A stretch of DNA of 32,587 nt from CBDUVZ01 sp965370805 (GTDB lineage: Bacteria; Hydrothermota; Tepidihabitantia; Tepidihabitantales; Tepidihabitantaceae), in contig CBDUVZ010000016.1 in assembly GCA_965370805.1 (NCBI GenBank), positions 1 to 32,587 of the forward strand. The letters run 5' to 3'. The notes under the pieces were generated by a model. The model did not search any database, was not told the DNA's origin, and saw only the letters and a program-made list of their open reading frames with translations. Positions 7,501-14,080 of the stretch are shown here, one piece after another; position 1 is the stretch's first letter; the number at the start of each line of letters is the position of its first letter. A program made the position numbers and the translations under genes.

Positions 7501-10401
7501 GATTCGAGTCTGGTCGTTGAGTTCGAATCATGGGTCAGCGAGCCGGGAGAGTACACGGCGCAGTGCTCGACCGGTCTGGCTGGAGACATGGTCGGCGCAA
7601 ACGATGCCTGTTCGAGTCGGTTCAACGTGCTCCAGCCGGACGTCGCTATCACCGAGGTCTTGTGGCCACCGCCGGTCGTGGACTCAGGGACTATCGAGCC
7701 GCCGAGGATTCGCGTCAGCAACTTCGGCGAGACCTTTGCCGGGTTCAGGAGTTGGTTTGCTATCGGGGGTCACTACGCGGATACGGCTTTCGTCGAAAGC
7801 CTGCCTCCCTGTCGCGACACGATGCTGGAGTTCGCGGACTGGCACGCCGTGCTGCGGGGTTCGCATGCTGTCCGGTGCTCCCTCTTTGACATCACCGACG
7901 GAATGGCCGTGAGTTGCTTCCCGGCGGGCAGCGTTTTCGTGCGGGTTGTGGATGTGAGTGCTGACAGCATTTTGGCTCCGGTTGGCAGCATGCCGGCGGA
8001 TACTGTCATACCGAAGGCGGCCATTCGTAATCGCGGTAACGTGTCCGTCGAGTTCGACTGCTACTACCGAATCATCTCGGACTCCCTGGTCTACGCCGAT
8101 ACGGTGTCGGTCCAATTGGGGTCGGATTCGAGTCTGGTCGTTGAGTTCGAATCATGGTTTGGCGAGCCGGGCGACTACACGGCGCGGTGCTCGACCGGTC
8201 TGGCCGGTGACATGAGACCGACGAACGATACTTGCTCTACCCGGTTTGAGCTCTACTGGAGCGACATCGGGGTGCTGCGGATTGAACAGCCGCGCGGGGT
8301 GGTTGATTCCGGTGCGGTGATTACACCAGCGGCGTGGGTCGGCAATCATGGCGATTCGGTTGAAACCGATGTCCTGGTATGGTTCAGAATCGGCTCAGTG
8401 GTGAACGTGGATACTGTGGCGGAGATAGCGCCGGGTGATTCGGCACGGCTGGAGTTCGATTTGTGGTTGGCTGAGGAACGCGGCCGGCATGAAGTTGTCT
8501 GCTCGACCGCCGTGGCGGGCGATATGGACCCGGGCAATGACGTTACGCGGGATTCCTGTTTCGTGCGGGTTACGGACGCGGGGGTGACCGAAATCGTACA
8601 CCCGACCGGGACTATCGGGCCGGGTCCGGTCGAGCCGAAGGTCAGGTTTGCCAACTTCGGGAACGAGACCGTGCCGGTGACCTGCCGCCTGGCAATCAGC
8701 GGCGACTCGGGTGTGGTGTATGCGGATTCGGTCCGGGTGGAGATGGGGCCGGAAAGCGACTCGATTGCGGAGTTCGGCATCTGGGAGGCCAGCGTCGATT
8801 CGTATTGCGTGAGCAGTTGGACCGAATTGGATGGAGATATGCTTCCGGGCAATGATACGGTCGAGGCAACACTGGTCGTGGTGCTGGTTGATGCCGGGGT
8901 TGTGGAGATTATCGAACCCGCGGGTGTGATTCAGGAAGGGCCGGTGGCACCGCGGGTGCGGGTCATCAATCTCGGTGGGCGTCCGGCGGATATCAGTGTC
9001 AGCTTCGCGATTGCGGACACCGGGCCGGTGTTCGTGGACACCGTCGAGCTTGTTGCGGTGCCGGCGTCGAGCGAGACGGTTGCCATTTTCGACGATTGGG
9101 ACGCGCGGCCGGGCATCTATTCCATGTTTGCCCGGGTGGTCCTTGCGGGTGACCCGAACCCGGAGAACGACACGGTCAGCGGTGAAGTGCGGGTGGATTC
9201 CATTGTCAGTTGGCGATGGCTGGAATTGGCCGACGTGCCGGCAGGTTCCCGACGAGCGCCGGTTCGGAACGGTGGCAGCCTGGTTGCGGTGGCGGACGGG
9301 GTCCTTGCCCTGAAAGGCTGCAACACCAGCGAGTGGTATCGGTACGACGTTGCCGGCGACTCCTGGATTGCGCTGGAACCGGTTCCGCGCGGAGCCGGCG
9401 GCCGCAGGGTGAGGGCAGGGGCCGCGTTGTGTTGGGACGTCGGCGACTACGTGTTCGCGCTCAAAGGCAACCGGACCCGGGAGTTCTGGCGCTACGATAT
9501 CGCGCAGGACCGATGGGATTCCCTGTCCGGTCTACCGGCCGGGACCAGGCCGGTCAAGTACGGGGCCGGGCTCGCTTTCGTTGCCGGCGATACCAGTCGG
9601 GTCTTCACGGTCAAAGGCAGCAGGACCTTTGATTTCCTTGTCTACTGGGTCGAACCCGGACAGTGGCACGCGCGGCGTCCGGTTCCGGCAGGCCAGTCCG
9701 GGAAAAAGCCGGGGCGCGGGACCTGTCTTGCGTCGCTGAACGGCCGGGTGTTCTGCCTGAAAGGCGGCACCAACGAGTTCTACGAGTATTTCGCCGGCAG
9801 GGACTCATGGACGCCGAGGGCCGAGCTGCCGAAGTTCAGCAGCACCGGGCGGAAACGACGGTGCAAGAAGGGCGCTGCGCTGACCGGTGACCCCGGCCAG
9901 TCAGTCCATGCGTTCAAGGGCGGCGCGTGCAACGAATTCTGGATGTACGACGCTGCTGCTGACACCTGGGTTCAGGCTGAGGACGTGCCGAAAGGCAACC
10001 GGTCGCGGAAAGTGAAGCGCGGCGCGGCCCTGGCCTGGTTCGACGGCCGGGTCTACGCGTTGAAAGGCGGTGGCTGTCGTGAGTTCTGGCGCTTCGACCC
10101 GCAGGCGGTCCTGGTACCGCGGCCGTTCCGGAAAGGGGTGGAAACAGAGCGCTCGGTTTCCCTGCCGGGTGTATCCGCAGTGCAGGTTTTCACTGTGCCG
10201 GGTTCCGGGTGCGTGACTGTGACCGGCCTGTCCGGCATGGGCAACCGGGTGCAGGTCTTCGACGTCTCCGGCCGGAGGGTGCCGTTCACCATTGCACGCC
10301 CGGGCCGGGGAATTGTCCTGTCCGGGTTCGAGCGAGCGGGTGTCTACTTCCTTGCTGCCGGACCGGAACAGGTCCCGATCAAGTTCACGGTGTTCCGGTA
10401 G
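4588..10401 (+). CDS. Giant secreted CARDB-repeat/beta-propeller protein with sorting-like C-terminus
   Basis: This 1937-residue protein is probably exported to the cell surface. A signal peptide (1-20, ending AGAEA) precedes a sialidase-like propeller (about 25-385) with repeated G.(I/V/L)HVVW blade motifs. Eleven CARDB-like Ig modules of about 104 residues follow (about 391-1535). Each starts like DVAITEVLWPPPVVDSGTI or DVSADSILAPVGSMPADTV and ends near GEYTA.CSTGLAGDM...ND. Next is a six-blade kelch-like region (about 1538-1845) whose blades carry ALKG..(T/C).EF..YD...D.W. The C-terminus (about 1855-1937) contains VQVFDVSGRRV and GVYFLAAGPEQVPIKFTVF, resembling T9SS type A/FlgD-like C-terminal domains. 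Modules 5-6 and 7-8 are perfect copies. The function is unknown; adhesin or surface-layer roles are possible. The T9SS assignment needs the secretion genes to be found elsewhere in the genome. Confidence 0.9.
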   Translation: MRFCQWIAIPVLLLAAGAEAGWLPEERLTERPDVSDRVTGNNARAVAGDRDGNIHVVWYGGDGGIYQVWYSCRNAVSQEWTPNTMVSAEVDGAWYPCIAADDSGNVHVVWQAGELIGNGQALRYRCRDWHSGTWGEVETVCTGTHVERPSVACLNSDFVVAVWEEQPPESPKNIFVSIREAGGWSIPETVSVPGTYSNHKASVGVDSTDRIGVLWRYHYQDGRILFRLRSGTGWSEIDTIQQGYQCDAPCLRMEPNGVAHAVWTADAQGGGGRYLFYRQRRDDLWADSVPLPRPSTREPGPASVGFDGSGHLHVVWCVDTAVAGTEVYYTTADSSGTQWTRPFRLTNAAGNRVNPTLSCGPGTNIQLVWTDYRNSSTYCPDVYCRRSGVIHDLAATEILSPPQYVDSGQVFTPAGVFENRGEVPETFTAWFSIDSLLMSRAVAELMPGESDSVEFDDWVAVSRDWCPMSCSTWVSGDTCRGNDIIRDSVFVCVRDMAVDRIVAPVDSMPVDTVIPKAAICNRGNVSVEFNCYYRITSDSLGVVYADTDSVQLGPDSSLVVEFESWLGEPGEYTARCSTGLAGDMRPENDTCSTRFELYWSDVGIDSVWWPADTVDSGTVVAPGIQVHNYGSRPTDFQAFFSVGSRHSESRLVMGLPPGTDTTLQFSGWQASARNWFPLRCSLHMDDDMNPSNDVVRDSCFVRVIDVAAESIISPAGSAADTVWPRASVHNHGNTPVEFDCRFWIESESPAVVYADTVPVQLEPDSSQVIEFESWVSEPGEYTAQCSTGLAGDMVGANDACSSRFNVLQPDVAITEVLWPPPVVDSGTIEPPRIRVSNFGETFAGFRSWFAIGGHYADTAFVESLPPCRDTMLEFADWHAVLRGSHAVRCSLFDITDGMAVSCFPAGSVFVRVVDVSADSILAPVGSMPADTVIPKAAIRNRGNVSVEFDCYYRIISDSLVYADTVSVQLGSDSSLVVEFESWVSEPGEYTAQCSTGLAGDMVGANDACSSRFNVLQPDVAITEVLWPPPVVDSGTIEPPRIRVSNFGETFAGFRSWFAIGGHYADTAFVESLPPCRDTMLEFADWHAVLRGSHAVRCSLFDITDGMAVSCFPAGSVFVRVVDVSADSILAPVGSMPADTVIPKAAIRNRGNVSVEFDCYYRIISDSLVYADTVSVQLGSDSSLVVEFESWFGEPGDYTARCSTGLAGDMRPTNDTCSTRFELYWSDIGVLRIEQPRGVVDSGAVITPAAWVGNHGDSVETDVLVWFRIGSVVNVDTVAEIAPGDSARLEFDLWLAEERGRHEVVCSTAVAGDMDPGNDVTRDSCFVRVTDAGVTEIVHPTGTIGPGPVEPKVRFANFGNETVPVTCRLAISGDSGVVYADSVRVEMGPESDSIAEFGIWEASVDSYCVSSWTELDGDMLPGNDTVEATLVVVLVDAGVVEIIEPAGVIQEGPVAPRVRVINLGGRPADISVSFAIADTGPVFVDTVELVAVPASSETVAIFDDWDARPGIYSMFARVVLAGDPNPENDTVSGEVRVDSIVSWRWLELADVPAGSRRAPVRNGGSLVAVADGVLALKGCNTSEWYRYDVAGDSWIALEPVPRGAGGRRVRAGAALCWDVGDYVFALKGNRTREFWRYDIAQDRWDSLSGLPAGTRPVKYGAGLAFVAGDTSRVFTVKGSRTFDFLVYWVEPGQWHARRPVPAGQSGKKPGRGTCLASLNGRVFCLKGGTNEFYEYFAGRDSWTPRAELPKFSSTGRKRRCKKGAALTGDPGQSVHAFKGGACNEFWMYDAAADTWVQAEDVPKGNRSRKVKRGAALAWFDGRVYALKGGGCREFWRFDPQAVLVPRPFRKGVETERSVSLPGVSAVQVFTVPGSGCVTVTGLSGMGNRVQVFDVSGRRVPFTIARPGRGIVLSGFERAGVYFLAAGPEQVPIKFTVFR
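6895..8142 (+). repeat. Perfect 624-bp tandem duplication within the CARDB region
   Basis: Bases 6895-7518 and 7519-8142 are identical. Identity continues for 15 more bases, so 6895-7533 matches 7519-8157. The unit is 208 codons, exactly two CARDB modules, and keeps the frame. Neighbouring modules of the same types are clearly diverged. The absence of even silent differences means either a very recent duplication or gene conversion, or an assembly artefact. Confidence 0.95.
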
Positions 10402-10413
10402 ATAGCAGGATCA

Positions 10414-11178
10414 ATGGCCGTGCGGATTGACACGGCTGGGAGTCTTCCATATCATTCGGCTGTGGCCAGAGGACTTATCTGCCTGCCGACCTATAACGAA
10501 GCGGACAATATCGAGCATATTCTACCCGCAATCCTCGGGCAGTCCGACGAACTGGATATCCTGGTTATTGACGACGGCTCGCCGGACGGGACCGGGGACA
10601 TCGCTTCGCGCTTCGCCAGACAGAACCCGCGCGTGCACCTGATGCGAAGGCCGGGCAAACTCGGGCTCGGAACCGCGTACGTCGCTGGGTTCAAGTGGGC
10701 GTTGGAGCACGGGTATGACTACGCGTTCGAGATGGACGCGGATTTCTCGCACCCGCCCGAAGCGCTGCCCGTGATGATCAAGCTGCTCCGGGACTATGAC
10801 CTTGTCATCGGGTCCCGGTACTGCGACGGCATTTCAATTGTCCGCTGGCCGATGAAGCGGTTACTGCTGAGCTACGGCGCGTCAATCTACGCCCGGCTTG
10901 GCACCGGCTGCCCGGTGCGTGACCTGACCGCGGGGTTCAAGGGCTACACCCGCCGGGCGCTCGAAGCCATCGACCTCGACGCCCTGAAGCAGGAAGGCTA
11001 CGGGTTCCAGATTGAGATTGACTTCGCCATCTGGCGCAAAGGGCTGAGAATCAGGGAAACCCCGATTGTCTTCACCGAGCGCCTGCGCGGCGAGTCGAAG
11101 ATGTCGAAGAATATCATCTGGTCCGCATTCTGGCTCGTCGTCAAGCTGCGGTTCAGGAAGTGGTTCGGCCGGGGCTAG
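10414..11178 (+). CDS. Polyprenol/dolichol-phosphate mannosyltransferase-like GT2
   Basis: This is a 254-residue GT-A glycosyltransferase of the DPM1/polyprenol-monophosphomannose-synthase type, which moves a hexose from a nucleotide sugar to polyprenyl phosphate at the cytoplasmic membrane face. The motifs are LPTYNEADNI at about 25, VIDDGSPDGT, RPGKLGLGTAYVAGF, the DXD-containing MDADFSHPPE (D108, D110), GSRYCDG, DLTAGFKGYTRRAL, EGYGFQIEI and FTERLRGESKMS. There is no C-terminal GtrA-like membrane domain, as in single-domain DPM1. The ATG at 10414 is 12 nt after the preceding stop, so co-transcription is likely. The GTG at 10462 would give the more typical family N-terminus and is an alternative start. 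The last 12 codons plus stop are repeated at 13941-13979. Confidence 0.9.
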   Translation: MAVRIDTAGSLPYHSAVARGLICLPTYNEADNIEHILPAILGQSDELDILVIDDGSPDGTGDIASRFARQNPRVHLMRRPGKLGLGTAYVAGFKWALEHGYDYAFEMDADFSHPPEALPVMIKLLRDYDLVIGSRYCDGISIVRWPMKRLLLSYGASIYARLGTGCPVRDLTAGFKGYTRRALEAIDLDALKQEGYGFQIEIDFAIWRKGLRIRETPIVFTERLRGESKMSKNIIWSAFWLVVKLRFRKWFGRG

Positions 11179-11234
11179 CTGTCCGGACGTAAACACCAAG
11201 GTCACCAAGAACACCAAGGGAAGAGTCAACCACG
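11141..11234 (+). repeat. Left copy of ~94-bp direct repeat flanking the opine cassette
   Basis: It spans the last codons and stop of the GT2 gene plus downstream DNA containing aaacaccaaggtcaccaag. The copy at 13942-14035 differs at about 9 of 94 positions with no gaps (constant offset 2801). Confidence 0.85.
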
Positions 11235-11310
11235 GATAGACACGGATGGACACAGATGAGGGCGGAGGTCCGAACTCGTCATTCGCAATTCGGCATTCGG
11301 AATTGGGACA
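11190..11310. repeat. Dispersed intergenic repeat motifs
   Basis: A non-coding stretch contains three word families that recur in intergenic DNA of many environmental genomes: aaacaccaaggtcaccaag, cacggatagacacggatgg, and attcgcaattcggcattcgg. The last is the reverse-complement relative of the sequence at the 3' end of obg (about 368-400). No gene is supported between 11179 and 11469. Confidence 0.55.
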
Positions 11311-11427
11311 ACCGCCAAGACGCCAAGAACAAACTTGTCACTGCGAGGGCACAAGCCGGCAAATGACCAATGTCCAAGCCGCAATGACCAGGGTAGAAGT
11401 CCGATGGCTGAGGCTCCCTCACCTCAT

Positions 11428-11450
11428 TCCTCTCCCGCGAGGGGAGAGGA
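11428..11450. terminator. Hairpin between convergent GT2 and opine dehydrogenase genes
   Basis: The 9-bp stem TCCTCTCCC / GGGAGAGGA with a 5-nt loop lies between two convergent genes. It has no T-tract, so a bidirectional terminator role is an inference. Confidence 0.4.
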
Positions 11451-11469
11451 GGAGGAAGCGGACAGCGGG

Positions 11470-12564
11470 TCAGGCTTCGGGAGGAAAGCCGTGCTTGAGG
11501 ACGTTCTTCAGTTCTCCGACCGAATAGCGCCCGATGCCGAGCCGGTCGAGCGTTCTTCCTTCTGCGCAGTAGTCCTTCTGATGCATCGAGGACGCGATGG
11601 CAATCAGCGCATCGCACACCGGGGTAGGGATTTCCGCCTTCTTGCCGATTGAAGACATGAAGCACAGACCCATCGGAACGTCCTCGGTGATATAGCGGGT
11701 CTGAGCGTCGCCCGGCCCTTTGGGCGACCCGAATTCAGCGTAGTGGCGAAGGGCTTCCTTCGGGTCCGCGCTGAGGTCTTCGGAGGTCCGGTACTGGAAT
11801 GCTTCGGTGAAGCTCTGCGTCGGCAGTTCGAAGTACGCCAGGATCGCCTTCTTTTCCGAGTCCAGGTCCTCAATCATGTTCCAGATTGTCGGCGTGAAGG
11901 CTTCGCGATACATCCAGAATTCGCCCTTGCTGTGTTCGATGCGGGCAACGGACATTATCGCGCCCAATGTGTGGACGATGAGGTTGGGATTGTGAAAAGC
12001 CGACTCCAGCACGTTCTGTCGGGCCGTGAACCTGGGCAGGATTTCCTTTAGTCGCGTCAGCGTCTCCTCCGTCTTCACGGAAGGGAAAACGCCGACCGGG
12101 TTCCGGATGTTCTCGAAGCAGATGTTGACCTTGCCCGGGGCGACAATCCGGCAGTCAAAAGGCACCGATTCGCCCTCGGCGAACACGACGCCTTTCCCCT
12201 GGCACTTTGTCGAGAAGTAGAAACTCCCGGCATAGCCCGGCGTGACGAACAGTATCTGGCCCTTCCGTAGGTGAGGCGAAACCAGCTCGGAGAGCTTCTC
12301 GTGGGCGACGCTCTGAGTCAGGACGAGAATCACATCCGCACGGGAAACTGCGCTCGAGAGGTCTCGGGTCGCCGCCTCGATGCGGACTACGCCCTTATCG
12401 CCCTGCTTCTCGTATTCTATCTGTCTTGTCCGACTCAGTTCGTCAAAGGAGTCGTCGTGCATCAGATGCGTTGTTTTCACGAGCGTGACCAGGTGGCCTT
12501 GCTTGGCAATCATGGCCGCGTGGGTCAAGCCTGCGTTTCCGGCCCCGATGATTGTAATCTTCAC
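11470..12564 (-). CDS. NAD/NADP-dependent octopine/nopaline (opine) dehydrogenase family
   Basis: The family reductively couples an amino acid's amino group with an alpha-keto acid using NAD(P)H, forming an opine. The 364-residue protein has an N-terminal Rossmann fold (MKITIIGAGNAG; GxGxxG at 7-12). Its C-terminal octopine-dehydrogenase domain has the helical signature FHNPNLIVHTLGAIMSVARIE, in which H198 fits the catalytic His of NPNxxVH. Its length matches the family. The GTG at 12564 is preceded by AAAGGA 8 nt upstream. It lies 49 nt behind the ATP-grasp ligase on the same strand, so the two probably work together: the ligase could make or consume an amino-acid conjugate that the dehydrogenase modifies. 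The substrates cannot be told. Confidence 0.85.
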   Translation of the reverse strand: MKITIIGAGNAGLTHAAMIAKQGHLVTLVKTTHLMHDDSFDELSRTRQIEYEKQGDKGVVRIEAATRDLSSAVSRADVILVLTQSVAHEKLSELVSPHLRKGQILFVTPGYAGSFYFSTKCQGKGVVFAEGESVPFDCRIVAPGKVNICFENIRNPVGVFPSVKTEETLTRLKEILPRFTARQNVLESAFHNPNLIVHTLGAIMSVARIEHSKGEFWMYREAFTPTIWNMIEDLDSEKKAILAYFELPTQSFTEAFQYRTSEDLSADPKEALRHYAEFGSPKGPGDAQTRYITEDVPMGLCFMSSIGKKAEIPTPVCDALIAIASSMHQKDYCAEGRTLDRLGIGRYSVGELKNVLKHGFPPEA

Positions 12565-12613
12565 GGTGTATCCTTTCCTCTGCCGGAACTCAGGCTGCGA
12601 TTCCGTCTGCTAC

Positions 12614-13822
12614 TCACGATGCCGGCAACAGCAGGCGTCCGATTCTCGACGGTGTCTGGGACGCTACCCGGTCGAGCCGGTCCAGGAGCGCCTCCACCCG
12701 CAGGTTGCAGCAACTGTTCCTGCAGAAAACACCTTCCTCGAATCGCCATCCTCTGTCAGCATAGTCGTACCGATATCGCCCCGGCCGGTCATCAATGTAC
12801 ATCTGAGACTCGATGTAGGCCGCGAAGTGTGACTGGACTTCGTTGACGACGCAGCGTCCGTCCGGGGTCAGAAAGATGTCCACGTTCATCGCCGTGTATC
12901 CGGCATTGTCGGTCAGCTCGCGGATGAAATCCAGCAGCTTTCGTGGAGGGTCGCCCCACCCGACTTTGCCCGAGCCGCTGTGGAATTCCCCCTCACTGAG
13001 TTTCTGATGGCCGAAATACGACTCGCCGATTCGAATCATCCGCCACTCGGCGACGCTTGGCAGGTATTCCTGAAACAGGACGCTGCCCCATTCACGGTCC
13101 CGGACGTCAGCGCCTCGAAAGGCCATCCCTTCCCCGAAACGTCGTTCGACATATCGCACGACCGCCGGACGGCTGCGGAGAATCTCGACCCCCGCGCTTC
13201 TGGAGCCCGCGTCGCACTTCGCTATGAGCGGCAGGTCGGCTTCCCGGGCAAACTCCAGAGCCCCTTCGCGCGAATAGAACACCCGTGTCCGGCAGTGCGG
13301 GACTCTGTTAGCCTCCAGCCAGTAGGACATCCGCAGCTTGCTTTCATTCAACCATACTTCATTGTAGGTCGGGTAGATGATCTTGCACATCTCCTCGACC
13401 ATGACCTTCAATCGCTCGTCAAACATCCGCTTCCAGATGCTCACTTTGAACGAAGGCCAGACAAGAAAGGCGTCACATCCGCAGTCCCGAACGACCTGAA
13501 TCCAGTCAGGGCCTGAGATGTCGATAGTCTTGTACCGAACCCCCAGGTCTTCACACGCGGCGATATACGGCAAATGGTTATTGTCAAACTCTTCGATTAT
13601 GCCGAGCATGCACCGCGACCTGTCTCGAAACCGGGACACCGGTTCGATGTCTTGATGCGAGTCGAACAGACCAGTCGCCTGCACGTCAATGCCGATATCG
13701 TGCTTGTCGGTATCGAGCGCCGCGACGATGTCTTGCGAGGCCTCTATCCGGCAGTTGTTGCTGTTCTGTATCAAGGAATTGCAGTCTCCGACCCGGACAC
13801 GACCGCCTCTGCTCTCATCCAT
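12614..13822 (-). CDS. ATP-grasp carboxylate-amine ligase-like protein
   Basis: This 402-residue protein of the D-Ala-D-Ala-ligase/RimK-like ATP-grasp class would join a carboxylate to an amine through an acyl-phosphate. Evidence includes the nucleotide-binding LPLIAKCDAGSRSAGVEIL (about 195-214) and the adenine-loop-type SVLFQEYLP. EWRMIRIGESYFGHQK follows, then the Mg-binding end NVDIFLTPDGRCVVNEVQS with D, E and N in the expected places. The N-terminal ~100 residues form a pre-ATP-grasp domain. The ATG at 13822 has AAAGGAGG 3 nt upstream. An internal Met at 13609 has no such site. The last ~60 residues are Cys/Arg-rich (CRNSCCN) and not recognised. The gene is first in an operon with the opine dehydrogenase, driven by the promoter at 13918-13945. 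Confidence 0.8.
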   Translation of the reverse strand: MDESRGGRVRVGDCNSLIQNSNNCRIEASQDIVAALDTDKHDIGIDVQATGLFDSHQDIEPVSRFRDRSRCMLGIIEEFDNNHLPYIAACEDLGVRYKTIDISGPDWIQVVRDCGCDAFLVWPSFKVSIWKRMFDERLKVMVEEMCKIIYPTYNEVWLNESKLRMSYWLEANRVPHCRTRVFYSREGALEFAREADLPLIAKCDAGSRSAGVEILRSRPAVVRYVERRFGEGMAFRGADVRDREWGSVLFQEYLPSVAEWRMIRIGESYFGHQKLSEGEFHSGSGKVGWGDPPRKLLDFIRELTDNAGYTAMNVDIFLTPDGRCVVNEVQSHFAAYIESQMYIDDRPGRYRYDYADRGWRFEEGVFCRNSCCNLRVEALLDRLDRVASQTPSRIGRLLLPAS

Positions 13823-13917
13823 ACGCCTCCTTTGTGTTCTACAATAAGTACGCTCTCTTCAGGAAAAACCCTCAAGGCTGCCTCGTTCTCGGTCAAAACG
13901 ATTCCTTTCCCATAGAC

Positions 13918-13945
13918 ACTATAAGCCGCCCGGGTCCGTTGTCAA
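13918..13945 (-). promoter_or_regulatory. Promoter of the ATP-grasp/opine dehydrogenase operon
   Basis: On the minus strand TTGACA (13945-13940), a 16-bp spacer and TATAGT (13923-13918) are present. The leader is about 89 nt. The -35 box lies at the very edge of the right direct repeat, so the cassette junction falls inside this promoter. Confidence 0.75.
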
Positions 13946-14035
13946 ACTGCGATTCAGGAAGTGGTCCGGCCGGGGCTAGCTGCCCGGACGCAAACACCAA
14001 GGTCACCAAGAACACCAGGGGGAGAGTCAGCGACG
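13942..14035 (+). repeat. Right copy of ~94-bp direct repeat, with remnant of the GT2 3' end
   Basis: This copy begins with codons for VKLRFRKWSGRG and a TAG stop, a near copy of the GT2 terminus VKLRFRKWFGRG, with no gene body upstream. It continues with the same aaacaccaaggtcaccaag sequence. It brackets the two-gene cassette with the repeat at 11141-11234. Confidence 0.85.
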
Positions 14036-14080
14036 GAGCGGAATTCCTACCACTAGGGCACAAAGAACAGGCGGGGAGGG

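Noticed and set aside
6895..8157. Mobile element causing the duplication
   Set aside because: The repeat is an in-frame pair of CARDB modules with no terminal repeats or transposase.
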